This document shows positions 16,325 to 23,533 of a stretch of DNA of 23,533 nt, piece by piece. The translations under genes were made by a program, and so were the position numbers. Location: contig JBLIBC010000010.1 of assembly GCA_047632015.1 (NCBI GenBank), positions 1 through 23,533 on the forward strand, in the 5' to 3' direction. The notes under the pieces were generated by a model, which was given only the letters and a program-made list of their open reading frames with translations, had not been told where the DNA came from and searched no databases. Origin of the DNA: JBLIAZ01 sp047632015. GTDB lineage: Bacteria > Bacteroidota > Bacteroidia > Flavobacteriales_C > GCA-002722245. Every line of letters starts with the position of its first letter. Position 1 is the first letter of the stretch.

Positions 16325-16798
16325 ATGAAAAAAATAGTCCTTTTTACTACACTATTAATTGCAGTCAATTTTATATTCGCTCAAGATGCTAAATCGGACA
16401 CTACTGCAGGCAACCATTTCGTCGGATTAAGCATAGGTAGTACAACCGGTATGGGGTTTTCGTACAAATACGTAAAAAATAGATTTGGTATTCAATTAAC
16501 TGGAATTCCAGTTTTTAGTGACAGTGAATTATGGGCTAGCGCCGGTGTAGGATTCACTTTCAGATCAAAAAAAGCTGTAGAATTGAACAAGAAATTTGTT
16601 CCATTATTATATGCTGGATCGAGTATAATGGTGGACAATAGAAGTTTAGATTTCTTGAGCATAGGTGCTGGGTTTGGATTTGACCACAAATTCTCAGAAA
16701 ACTTCGTTTTTAGTTTTATGGGGGGATATGGATTTTATGCAGCCAGTTCTCTCTTAACTACTTTTTCAGGAGAAATGGGGTTACATTATAAAATGTAA
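16325..16798 (+). CDS. Small outer-membrane or secreted beta-rich protein
   Basis: 157 residues. A clean signal peptide (KKIVLFTTLLIAVNFIFAQ, cleavage before Gln20) is followed by a Gly- and aromatic-rich body with alternating pattern: HFVGLSIGSTTGMGFSYKYV, FGIQLTGIPVF, VPLLYAGSSIMV and ending EMGLHYKM. This fits a small outer-membrane barrel, though 138 mature residues is at the low end for eight strands. It is not evidently a paralogue of the three tandem barrels. ATG start. It is divergent from the gene at 14815-16119, with 205 bases between them, and is followed by the helicase gene after 65 bases without an obvious terminator. Function unknown. Confidence 0.72.
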   Translation: MKKIVLFTTLLIAVNFIFAQDAKSDTTAGNHFVGLSIGSTTGMGFSYKYVKNRFGIQLTGIPVFSDSELWASAGVGFTFRSKKAVELNKKFVPLLYAGSSIMVDNRSLDFLSIGAGFGFDHKFSENFVFSFMGGYGFYAASSLLTTFSGEMGLHYKM

Positions 16799-16863
16799 AC
16801 AACAACACCTCTTTAAATAGCTACTTTGTAGAGATTAACTGACAATATTGTTAATTTTGAACC

Positions 16864-18210
16864 ATGAGTAGCTTTAGAGAACTTAACTTATCAAGACAAT
16901 TACTAAACGCAATTGAGGATTTAGGGTTTAAAACACCCACCCCTATTCAGGAAAAAGCATTTCCTGTTTTGATGTCGGGGAGAGATGTAGTAGGAATAGC
17001 GCAGACCGGGACCGGAAAAACATTAGGTTACATGCTGCCTTTGTTGCAAACCTTAAAGTTTTCAAAACAAATCACACCAAGAATAATTATAGTAGTTCCT
17101 ACCCGTGAACTGGTTGTTCAAATAGTAGATAACATAAAAGAATATTCTAAATACAACAGTTTTAGAGTTGTTGGGGTATATGGAGGCACCAATATTAATG
17201 CTCAAGCAAGGGATGTAGCTCAAGGTTGCGATATCATAGTTGCAACTCCTGGAAGGTTGTATGACTTAGCCATGGACAGGGCTTTTAAATTTAGCGCCGT
17301 GACGAAGTTGGTAATTGACGAAGTAGACGTCATGTTGGATTTAGGATTTCGACCTCAACTAAAAAATATTTTTGACCTACTTCCTGGACGAAGGCAAAAC
17401 ATCATGTTTTCAGCCACCATGACAGACGAAGTAAGTGTACTTATTGACGAATTTTTTATTGACCCTGTACGTGTTGCTATTGCTGCAAGTGGAACAAGGT
17501 TGGAAAGCATTGATCAAACTTGTTACCCCGTTAGGAATTTTTACTCAAAAATTAACTTGCTTACTCATGTCCTTAGAGACAAGGAAGAATTCCATAAAGT
17601 ACTGGTGTTTGTATCAAGTAAAAAAAATGCGGATATCTTATTTGAAAAACTAATTGAAAGGTTTGTGATGGATGCTGGAATCATTCATTCCAATAAGTCT
17701 CAAAATTATCGATTGGACATCATTAAAAGATTTGACACTGGTTCCACAAGGGTACTTATTGCTACTGACGTTATAGCTAGAGGAATTGATTTAGATAAGC
17801 TTTCGCACGTAATTAATTTTGACACACCTAGTTTTCCTGAAAATTACATGCACAGGATTGGACGTGCTGGTAGAGCAGGAGAAAGTGGTAAGTCTATGTT
17901 GTTTTTTACTGAGGCAGAGGAGGAAAGGAAAGATGCTATCGAAGAATTAATGGATTATAAAATCCCTCAAGTATCAATACCTGAAGAAGTCAAAGAAGAT
18001 ACACAACTTCTTCCTGAGGAACGAGATAAGCCAAGAACAAAAAAGAATAGAAACACCAACACAAAGATAAGTGAAGGAGGTGCTTTTCATGAAAAAAGCG
18101 AAAAGAACAGCAAGAACAACGAAGGTGGATCTTACAGGCGTAAGTTAGCAGCTAAGTATAAAAAGGCATACACTAAAGGCGACAAAATAGCTAACAGAAA
18201 GAAAAAGTAA
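16864..18210 (+). CDS. DEAD-box ATP-dependent RNA helicase
   Basis: Unwinds short RNA duplexes, with likely roles in ribosome assembly or mRNA turnover. Of 448 residues, the first RecA domain has the Q motif (FKTPTPIQ, 22-29), motif I AQTGTGKT (46-53), PTRELVVQ, TPGR (128-131), motif II IDEVD (151-155) and motif III SAT (183-185). The second domain has VLIATDVIARGID, and HRIGRAGRAG as motif VI. Motif II is DEVD rather than DEAD; the changed position is the variable third residue and both acidic residues are kept, so activity is expected. The last 75 residues are a basic, low-complexity tail rich in Lys, Asn and Glu, typical for RNA contact. ATG start. The FkbM-type gene follows 20 bases later. 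Confidence 0.93.
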   Translation: MSSFRELNLSRQLLNAIEDLGFKTPTPIQEKAFPVLMSGRDVVGIAQTGTGKTLGYMLPLLQTLKFSKQITPRIIIVVPTRELVVQIVDNIKEYSKYNSFRVVGVYGGTNINAQARDVAQGCDIIVATPGRLYDLAMDRAFKFSAVTKLVIDEVDVMLDLGFRPQLKNIFDLLPGRRQNIMFSATMTDEVSVLIDEFFIDPVRVAIAASGTRLESIDQTCYPVRNFYSKINLLTHVLRDKEEFHKVLVFVSSKKNADILFEKLIERFVMDAGIIHSNKSQNYRLDIIKRFDTGSTRVLIATDVIARGIDLDKLSHVINFDTPSFPENYMHRIGRAGRAGESGKSMLFFTEAEEERKDAIEELMDYKIPQVSIPEEVKEDTQLLPEERDKPRTKKNRNTNTKISEGGAFHEKSEKNSKNNEGGSYRRKLAAKYKKAYTKGDKIANRKKK

Positions 18211-18230
18211 AGCTAACAGGACATTATTAC

Positions 18231-18998
18231 GTGAAAATAAAAGAGGTATATAAAAGGCTAAGGGCTGAGTATCTGGGGATCGACCCTTTATTGATGCCAC
18301 TGTATTGCAAATACTTTTACAAAACAAAAAAAGACTCGTTAGCTGAACAATTGGATATACGTGGCAGCAAAAAACCTTTCTGTTTTTTACAAATAGGTGG
18401 CAATGATGGCTTTGCAAATGACCCAATATTTCGGTTCGTTAAAAAATACGGGTGGAAAGGAATTATTGCAGAACCTCAAGAGGAAGTTTTTAATACGCGC
18501 CTTAAAAAAACGTACCGTTTTGAAAAAAATGTACATCTTGAAAACAAAGCTGTTACAGCCGAGACAGGAATCAAACTACTGTATAAACTTGCAGTGAGCA
18601 ACTCTCGTTGGGCAACTGGTCTAGCTACATTCAATAAGGAAGTAATGCTCGATCGAATAAAAAACAACGATCGAATAAAAACCAGAGCTCTAAAGGAAGG
18701 AGCAATACTTCCGGCAAAAGACGAAGACTACATTACCACAGAAGAGGTTCACTGTGTTAGCATCCTCGATCTTATGTCGCAGCACGGTTTCACTCACTTG
18801 GATTTACTTCAAATTGATACTGAAGGTTATGATTTTGAAATCATCAAAACAATAGACTTTAGTAAAGTACAACCAAAAATGATTTCATTTGAAAGACATT
18901 TGCTTTCAGCCGAAGATCAGGACGCTTGTAAAGCTTTACTGACTGCACAAGGCTATACTATTCAAGATTTTGGTGGTGACTCTTTAGCTACCTTATAA
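18231..18998 (+). CDS. FkbM-family methyltransferase
   Basis: SAM-dependent methyltransferase of the FkbM family, which typically O-methylates sugars or polyketides. The 255 residues contain FLQIGGNDGFAND (52-64) as the SAM-binding loop, an acidic end of strand 2 at IIAEPQ, and the hallmark DLLQIDTEGYDFEII (191-205). The N-terminal 45 residues precede the fold and carry a basic patch. The start is GTG at 18231, the only usable start close to the helicase stop; a later start would cut into the N-terminal region. The gene overlaps the oppositely oriented T9SS gene tail-to-tail by 11 bases. No glycan cluster is next to it, so its acceptor is unknown. Co-transcription with the helicase is likely from the 20-base gap. 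Confidence 0.85.
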   Translation: MKIKEVYKRLRAEYLGIDPLLMPLYCKYFYKTKKDSLAEQLDIRGSKKPFCFLQIGGNDGFANDPIFRFVKKYGWKGIIAEPQEEVFNTRLKKTYRFEKNVHLENKAVTAETGIKLLYKLAVSNSRWATGLATFNKEVMLDRIKNNDRIKTRALKEGAILPAKDEDYITTEEVHCVSILDLMSQHGFTHLDLLQIDTEGYDFEIIKTIDFSKVQPKMISFERHLLSAEDQDACKALLTAQGYTIQDFGGDSLATL

Positions 18999-21165
18999 CC
19001 AGCTTTTCTATCACTTTATTAGACGATTTAACAAAGTAAACACCAGGTAAAAGTGCGCTCAAATCAATGACTGAAGCGTTGGTATAAAAAGCGACTACTT
19101 TTCCCTCCATAGACAAAATTTCAATTGATTCTTGAACCGGCACAATACTAATCATTCCTGAAGTCGGATTTGGATACACATTAAAACCTTTATCAGCTTC
19201 ATTTTCAATTCCAGTCACAGTGCACTCCCATCCAATAGCTCTTAATTTTCCTGACGCACAAGTATATCCTTTTTCAAAAACCATGTCCGAAAATATTTTA
19301 TTGGCCTCGCCTGTTTGTATTACAAATCCATCAATAATTTGATTTTGAAATCCATATTTTGAAAATGCTTGAACTCCCGAAGCCAAGGAAATAGTGTAGC
19401 TTCCAACAGGTAATTTCAAATTAACCGGAACAAGGGTTGAATAACCACATTTAGCAGTAAAATTGATAGTATCTCTTTTACTGCCTTCCACAATTAAATG
19501 TGTTTGAATGGTGCTACCACTTCCACTGCATCCTCCTGACCATGTAGCATATTTAACTTTCAATTCCTTTAATTCAACTCCAGCACCAGAAACAGACAAT
19601 GTCTCCTGGTAAAGTCCCCAGTTGCTTATTAAGGCTGTAGTATCTGGACCGATTGTTCCTAAAGCTGAGGAAGCGCTTGGTTTAAAATATATATCATATT
19701 CAGTACTCGGTATTTCTGGCATAAACAAAGTGCTTCCTGTCCCAGCCACATTATTTAATTCTTTGTCATAACCCCAAATGTAATCATCTCCATTTTTTGA
19801 GGACACGTTTAAATTATACCCATTTGTACAATATAAGACAGTATCAAGGCTTGCTTGAGCAATATTACTAGTAACATTAAATGTATTTGTAGTTTTACAT
19901 TTATATCCGTTAATTGCCGAAGCGGTAAATGTATATTGCCCTGTTTCAGACGCATAAATTTCATATGCATTTGTTATTTGACCTGATGGTAAAATCCACT
20001 GAGGTTTTTCAACAGCTTGACTACCACCTATAACGACAGTACTTAATCTTTTTACAGAAGAATCACACAAAATGACATCAGGTAAATCAACTGTTAGTTT
20101 TTCGTGTACATAAAACGACTTATTTATACCGCAGGTGTTGCTACCAGAATCTGCAACACACATTCTGTACGATCCACTTGTCCTAAATTGCGGCAAATGC
20201 TTGTCTAATAATGAGTCTATTTCAACCTGAATTGTACCCTCTCCAACGTACCAATGTAATTTCCTACCTGTGCCTGGCACAAACAAATAACTATCCTGAT
20301 CTTCCGCATATACATTAACGATTCCTCCATTTGCACACAACTCCAAAGTATCTTCCCTCACATCATAAAATTTCGATATTTGACCCTCAATGTTTTGACA
20401 AGAATTAATGAAAGATATATCATCGAGAACGAAATCATTTCCTGAGCTACCTGCTAACGGATTACCTACTTCAACCCGAATAAACACCGAATCAGACAAC
20501 GCAGGAGCATTCCATGATCCCGAAACCTGATTCCAAATAGCTAATCCTGAAGGACTACCACTACCAACCAAAGAACGTTGTCCTTCAACAGCTGTACCAT
20601 TACTACATGGAACAACCACCATATTTAACACAACCGGTGTGCCACTACTGTAGTTTTTCACATAAGTAGAAAAGTAATATGTCATGTTTTCATTCACTTT
20701 AATTTTTTGCTCCCAAATAATTGGATCACCTCCCGACTTTACACTGGTGCTTATTGAATTAACATCTACTACAAGAGCATAACCTTTACCAGTTTTCCCT
20801 GGTGTGTGATCATTAAAATTTGCGTCTCCTCCGTAGCTTAGTCCGAAAAATGCGTTATTAATATAGTTGGTACCAGCGCAAGTAAAATTTTCCGATCGAA
20901 TGACTGCATACTTATCTCCTATTCCATAATTGCAAGAAGAAGAGGTTAAATCTGCTTCCAACCCCACAAAATTTAAGTCAGAATAAAATTCAAATTCTGA
21001 ACTTGCTCCGAAATCATGAATTGAAACATTTTTACCTGGCTTTAGATACCCTAGTTCAAAATCTCCGTTCTTTACCAATTCACTAACAGTAAAAGTGTTA
21101 CAAATTTGAGCTTCCGTAAACTTAGAAACCACAATCAACAAAATCAATATATATATTCTTTTCAT
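18988..21165 (-). CDS. Secreted multidomain protein with T9SS type A sorting domain
   Basis: 725 residues, exported first by Sec (signal peptide 1-19, ending TEAQ) and then by the type IX system to the cell surface. Residues about 25-260 open with VKNGDFELG and close with NDFVLDDISFINSC, a frame typical of galactose-binding-like or carbohydrate-binding beta-sandwich domains. The middle (about 265-460) looks like Ig/PKD-type repeats with Cys pairs. A second beta domain follows at about 500-640 (KYATWSGGCSGSGSTIQT and following). The end (about 665-725) is the sorting domain: FNVYPNPTSG, then IEILSMEGKVV, then LLPGVYFVKSSNKVIEKLVIR. No catalytic motif is seen, so it is more likely an adhesin or binding protein than an enzyme. 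ATG start. Its stop overlaps the FkbM gene by 11 bases. Confidence 0.88.
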   Translation of the reverse strand: MKRIYILILLIVVSKFTEAQICNTFTVSELVKNGDFELGYLKPGKNVSIHDFGASSEFEFYSDLNFVGLEADLTSSSCNYGIGDKYAVIRSENFTCAGTNYINNAFFGLSYGGDANFNDHTPGKTGKGYALVVDVNSISTSVKSGGDPIIWEQKIKVNENMTYYFSTYVKNYSSGTPVVLNMVVVPCSNGTAVEGQRSLVGSGSPSGLAIWNQVSGSWNAPALSDSVFIRVEVGNPLAGSSGNDFVLDDISFINSCQNIEGQISKFYDVREDTLELCANGGIVNVYAEDQDSYLFVPGTGRKLHWYVGEGTIQVEIDSLLDKHLPQFRTSGSYRMCVADSGSNTCGINKSFYVHEKLTVDLPDVILCDSSVKRLSTVVIGGSQAVEKPQWILPSGQITNAYEIYASETGQYTFTASAINGYKCKTTNTFNVTSNIAQASLDTVLYCTNGYNLNVSSKNGDDYIWGYDKELNNVAGTGSTLFMPEIPSTEYDIYFKPSASSALGTIGPDTTALISNWGLYQETLSVSGAGVELKELKVKYATWSGGCSGSGSTIQTHLIVEGSKRDTINFTAKCGYSTLVPVNLKLPVGSYTISLASGVQAFSKYGFQNQIIDGFVIQTGEANKIFSDMVFEKGYTCASGKLRAIGWECTVTGIENEADKGFNVYPNPTSGMISIVPVQESIEILSMEGKVVAFYTNASVIDLSALLPGVYFVKSSNKVIEKLVIR

Positions 21166-21214
21166 CTTACAATCTTAATAGGACATTTAACAATTTTCTA
21201 TACTCAGCACAAAA

Positions 21215-21439
21215 CTAGTTTTTCTCTTCCAAGTAATCCAGATACAACTCCTCAACTTTTTCTCTAGCCCAAGGTGTTTTTCTTAAAAATTTCAAACTGG
21301 ACTTAATGCTAGGACTTTCGTTAAAGCAATTAATTCGAACTAAATACCCCAATTGATTCCACCCGTAATGAGCATGAAGTTCTTCCATGATATCAGCCAA
21401 TTTAACCCCATGCAAAGGATTGTTTGGTTGTTGACTCAT
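21215..21439 (-). CDS. VF530-family (DUF2132) small protein
   Basis: 74 residues matching the VF530 family along the whole length: NNPLHGVKLADIMEELHAHY, GWNQLGYLVRINCFNESPSI, then LKFLRKTPWAREKVEELYLD. The family is a small helical domain whose structure suggested DNA binding; its cellular role is not established. Full length, ATG start at 21439. Five bases separate it from the PhoH-like gene upstream, so the two are very likely co-transcribed and possibly translationally coupled. The T9SS gene begins 49 bases after its stop. Confidence 0.88.
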   Translation of the reverse strand: MSQQPNNPLHGVKLADIMEELHAHYGWNQLGYLVRINCFNESPSIKSSLKFLRKTPWAREKVEELYLDYLEEKN

Positions 21440-21444
21440 TCGAC

Positions 21445-22809
21445 CTACAATAAATCGTTTGACAAGTTTGCCAATTCTGAACGCTCCCCTTTTTCTAAAG
21501 TAACATGAGCGTATAATTTGTGATTTTTCGCTCTTTCGATTAAGTATGAAAGACCATTCGAAAGCGAATCCAAATAAGGAGTATCCACTTGATACACATC
21601 ACCTGTGAAAATCATTTTTGTGTTTTCACCTGCTCGTGATATGATCGTTTTCACCTCATGTGGAGTTAGGTTTTGTGCTTCATCCACAATAAAAAACACA
21701 TCCGACAAGCTTCTCCCTCTTATGTAAGCCAGTGGACAAACTACTATTTTTCCATTGTCAACCAAGTTTTCAATGGTTTTATAATCTTTGTTTTCGTAAC
21801 CCAAGTTGTTTTTGATGTAACCTAAATTATCCCACAATGGTTCCATGTACGGATTCAATTTTGTTCCTACATCACCTGGCAAATACCCAATATCCTTGTT
21901 ACTTAAAGGCACAATTGGGCGAGCTAAATATATTTGGTTAAAATTTTGATGTTGTTGTAATGCTGCAGCTAAAGAGAGTAATGTTTTTCCAGTCCCTGCT
22001 ACACCTTGTACTGTAACCAGTTTGACTTTCGGATTCAACAAAGCATGCAATGCAAATGCTTGTTCCGCGTTTTTAGGAGATATCCCGTATGAACTGGTTT
22101 TGTCTACCCTTTCAAAACAATCGTCCTCAGCATCATAATAGGCTAATGCAGATTTCTTTCCATTTTTTAAAATATAATAATGGTTGCTCCCTCCTTTCTT
22201 ATCCCCAAGCACATCCGACCCTTGACACGTTTGCGATTCATAAAAATCATTAATAACGTTATCCGGCACGTTCTCAATTACCTTACGACCAGTTGGAGTG
22301 GTGTCTGCTTTTAATTTGGAGCCATCCGTTTTTCCTGTTTCGTAGTCTTCGGCGGTAATAGCTAAGGACTTTGCTTTAATTCTTAAGTTGATGTCTTTTG
22401 ATACAAGCACCACTTGTTTTTTCGGATACTGTTCAGTCAAAACTAAGGCAGCATTTAAAATCCTGTGATCTGCTTTGTTATCGTCAAACACATCAATGGC
22501 GTCAATCCTTGGATTAGCATGCATAATTACCGAAAAAGAACCTCTGTCTTTTCCTCCAATTGGTGTCCATTCCTTTAACGATTCAGTTCCACTTGCTTCG
22601 TCAATGAATCTTGAAAACTGCCGAGCAGCAAAATTTTTGGTATCGTTTCCTTTTTTGAAATTATCCAACTCCTCCAACACAGTCACAGGGATTGCAACGT
22701 CATGATCAGCAAAATTCTTAATTGCATTGTGATCGTAAATGATCACCGAAGTATCTAGAACAAATATTTTTTTACCCACGTATCTATGATTTTTACACAA
22801 GATACCCAA
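21445..22809 (-). CDS. PhoH2/YlaK-like protein: PIN ribonuclease fused to PhoH ATPase
   Basis: Fusion of an N-terminal PIN-type endoribonuclease domain (about 14-150) and a C-terminal PhoH ATPase (about 245-454). PhoH2 proteins studied in mycobacteria and elsewhere are ATP-dependent RNA helicase/RNases. PIN acidic residues: Asp19 (FVLDTSV), Glu46/47 (VLEELDNF), Asp114 (NKADHRI) and Asp139 (VSKDIN). The PhoH part has Walker A GVAGTGKT (269-276), ARPIVP (296-301) and Walker B FFIVDEAQN (372-380). A linker of about 90 residues (155-245) joins them. The longest frame begins with TTG at 22807-22809. A GTG at 22777-22779 (codon 11, before GKKIFVLDTSV) would match the usual N-terminus of relatives better and is my preferred alternative. 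It sits directly before the VF530 gene. Confidence 0.92.
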   Translation of the reverse strand: MGILCKNHRYVGKKIFVLDTSVIIYDHNAIKNFADHDVAIPVTVLEELDNFKKGNDTKNFAARQFSRFIDEASGTESLKEWTPIGGKDRGSFSVIMHANPRIDAIDVFDDNKADHRILNAALVLTEQYPKKQVVLVSKDINLRIKAKSLAITAEDYETGKTDGSKLKADTTPTGRKVIENVPDNVINDFYESQTCQGSDVLGDKKGGSNHYYILKNGKKSALAYYDAEDDCFERVDKTSSYGISPKNAEQAFALHALLNPKVKLVTVQGVAGTGKTLLSLAAALQQHQNFNQIYLARPIVPLSNKDIGYLPGDVGTKLNPYMEPLWDNLGYIKNNLGYENKDYKTIENLVDNGKIVVCPLAYIRGRSLSDVFFIVDEAQNLTPHEVKTIISRAGENTKMIFTGDVYQVDTPYLDSLSNGLSYLIERAKNHKLYAHVTLEKGERSELANLSNDLL

Positions 22810-22880
22810 AGGAAATAATACTGGACAAGCTTTTACTATAATAAGAAATCAACAGCTGTTAACTAAGTCACAACATGCTA

Positions 22881-23513
22881 TTAATCAATCTTTTCCAACC
22901 TTCCCATTTCAGCAAATTGAAATTCTTTTTTTCGCTTTTTTCGCTTCGATAAATCATCCGGGTTATCCACTAATCTAATTTGTACTACTTGATGTTGTTT
23001 CGAAAATATCAACTCGTTTTCATGCCTCATTTTAATCAATAAAAAAGCATACTGTTTCCTTCTTATTTTTACTTGTTTTTGCAATTTCACTACATACCAA
23101 TCTTTTTCCCAACTGATCAACTCTCTGCTGATAATTTCACCTTCGACTGGCAATACTCCCTTAAGCTCGGGATAGTTCCCGAAAGTAGAAATTCTTACTT
23201 TGGTATTTATTATTTCTTTCACATTGAAATATTGAGGGGTCACCATTGGTATATTTAAAAACACATCCCAATCCCAAAATTTTAGAGGAGCCCAGTAATT
23301 TGGCACGTAATCAAACTTGCTTAAACTTATAGTTAAAAACATGAGTAAAAAGAACCCAGAAGCCAAATCCTTTTGTAATTCGTAATTGGCAACTATTGCA
23401 CCAAATCGAATTCCTACAAACACGTATTGAAATAGGAAAATAAAGGATAATGAGAACAGTAAAAAATTATTAATTGCATGAGGGTTATACTTCCAATGGC
23501 GTTGTGATTTCAA
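22881..23513 (-). CDS. Membrane-anchored protein of unknown function, possibly 5'-incomplete
   Basis: 210 residues are visible. Two hydrophobic segments near the N-terminus (about 15-42 and 49-66) are followed by a soluble domain of about 140 residues that is beta-rich and charged (KVRISTFGNYPELKGVLPVE, later KDWYVVKLQKQVKIRRKQYA) and ends with a very basic stretch KRKKRKKEFQF. I do not recognise the family. The start given is TTG at 23511-23513. The frame stays open upstream to the right edge of the window, so the true start could lie outside and the gene may be partial. It is 71 bases upstream of the PhoH-like gene and on the same strand. Confidence 0.6.
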   Translation of the reverse strand: MKSQRHWKYNPHAINNFLLFSLSFIFLFQYVFVGIRFGAIVANYELQKDLASGFFLLMFLTISLSKFDYVPNYWAPLKFWDWDVFLNIPMVTPQYFNVKEIINTKVRISTFGNYPELKGVLPVEGEIISRELISWEKDWYVVKLQKQVKIRRKQYAFLLIKMRHENELIFSKQHQVVQIRLVDNPDDLSKRKKRKKEFQFAEMGRLEKID

Positions 23514-23533
23514 AGAATTATTTAAACAGTTGT

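Noticed and set aside
22851..22860. 10-base palindrome AACAGCTGTT upstream of the PhoH-like gene
   Set aside because: A single 10-base palindrome is common at this scale; without conservation it is not evidence of an operator.
1..23533. CRISPR arrays, transposons, toxin-antitoxin or phage-defence systems
   Set aside because: No spaced direct repeats, transposase motifs or known defence effectors were found. The PIN domain at 21445-22809 is fused to PhoH and has no antitoxin partner, so it is not read as a VapC toxin.

Overview
The window is about 23.5 kb of AT-rich chromosomal DNA from a member of the Bacteroidota, most likely a marine or aquatic flavobacterium-like organism. The evidence is a secreted protein with a type IX secretion (T9SS) type A C-terminal sorting domain (18988-21165), a decayed copy of such a domain (2620-2877), several small outer-membrane beta-barrels with Bacteroidota-style signal peptides ending in AQ, Bacteroidota-type housekeeping proteins, and a near absence of clear Shine-Dalgarno sequences. 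The genus cannot be fixed from the sequence alone.

Layout. (1) 1-2600: fabG (fatty-acid synthesis, minus) and rlmD (23S rRNA m5U methyltransferase, plus) are divergent, and each has an intrinsic terminator. (2) 2600-5760: relict T9SS sorting domain, an unusually long GT4 glycosyltransferase, an outer-membrane protein, and a small membrane-protein gene that looks frameshifted. (3) 5803-8326 (minus): a small polytopic membrane protein and three tandem paralogous outer-membrane beta-barrel proteins. (4) 8396-16119 (minus): a tightly packed run of six genes, in transcription order polytopic membrane protein, Tas-like aldo/keto reductase, omega-amidase-like nitrilase, M1-family metallopeptidase, prmC and ligA, with gaps of 0-15 bases that suggest one operon. 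(5) 16325-18998 (plus): small outer-membrane protein, DEAD-box RNA helicase (with DEVD) and FkbM-type methyltransferase. (6) 18988-23533 (minus): large T9SS-exported protein, VF530-family protein, PIN-PhoH (PhoH2/YlaK-like) protein, and an unknown two-helix membrane protein reaching the right edge.

Most of the window is housekeeping (translation and RNA modification, DNA ligation, lipid synthesis, metabolite repair) interleaved with cell-envelope genes. I see no CRISPR array, transposase, prophage, tRNA or rRNA. I also see no convincing new multi-gene system. The parts most worth a second look are the two relict or frameshifted loci, which automated annotation would miss or mis-frame, and the triplicated barrel family with an inverted repeat in its leader.
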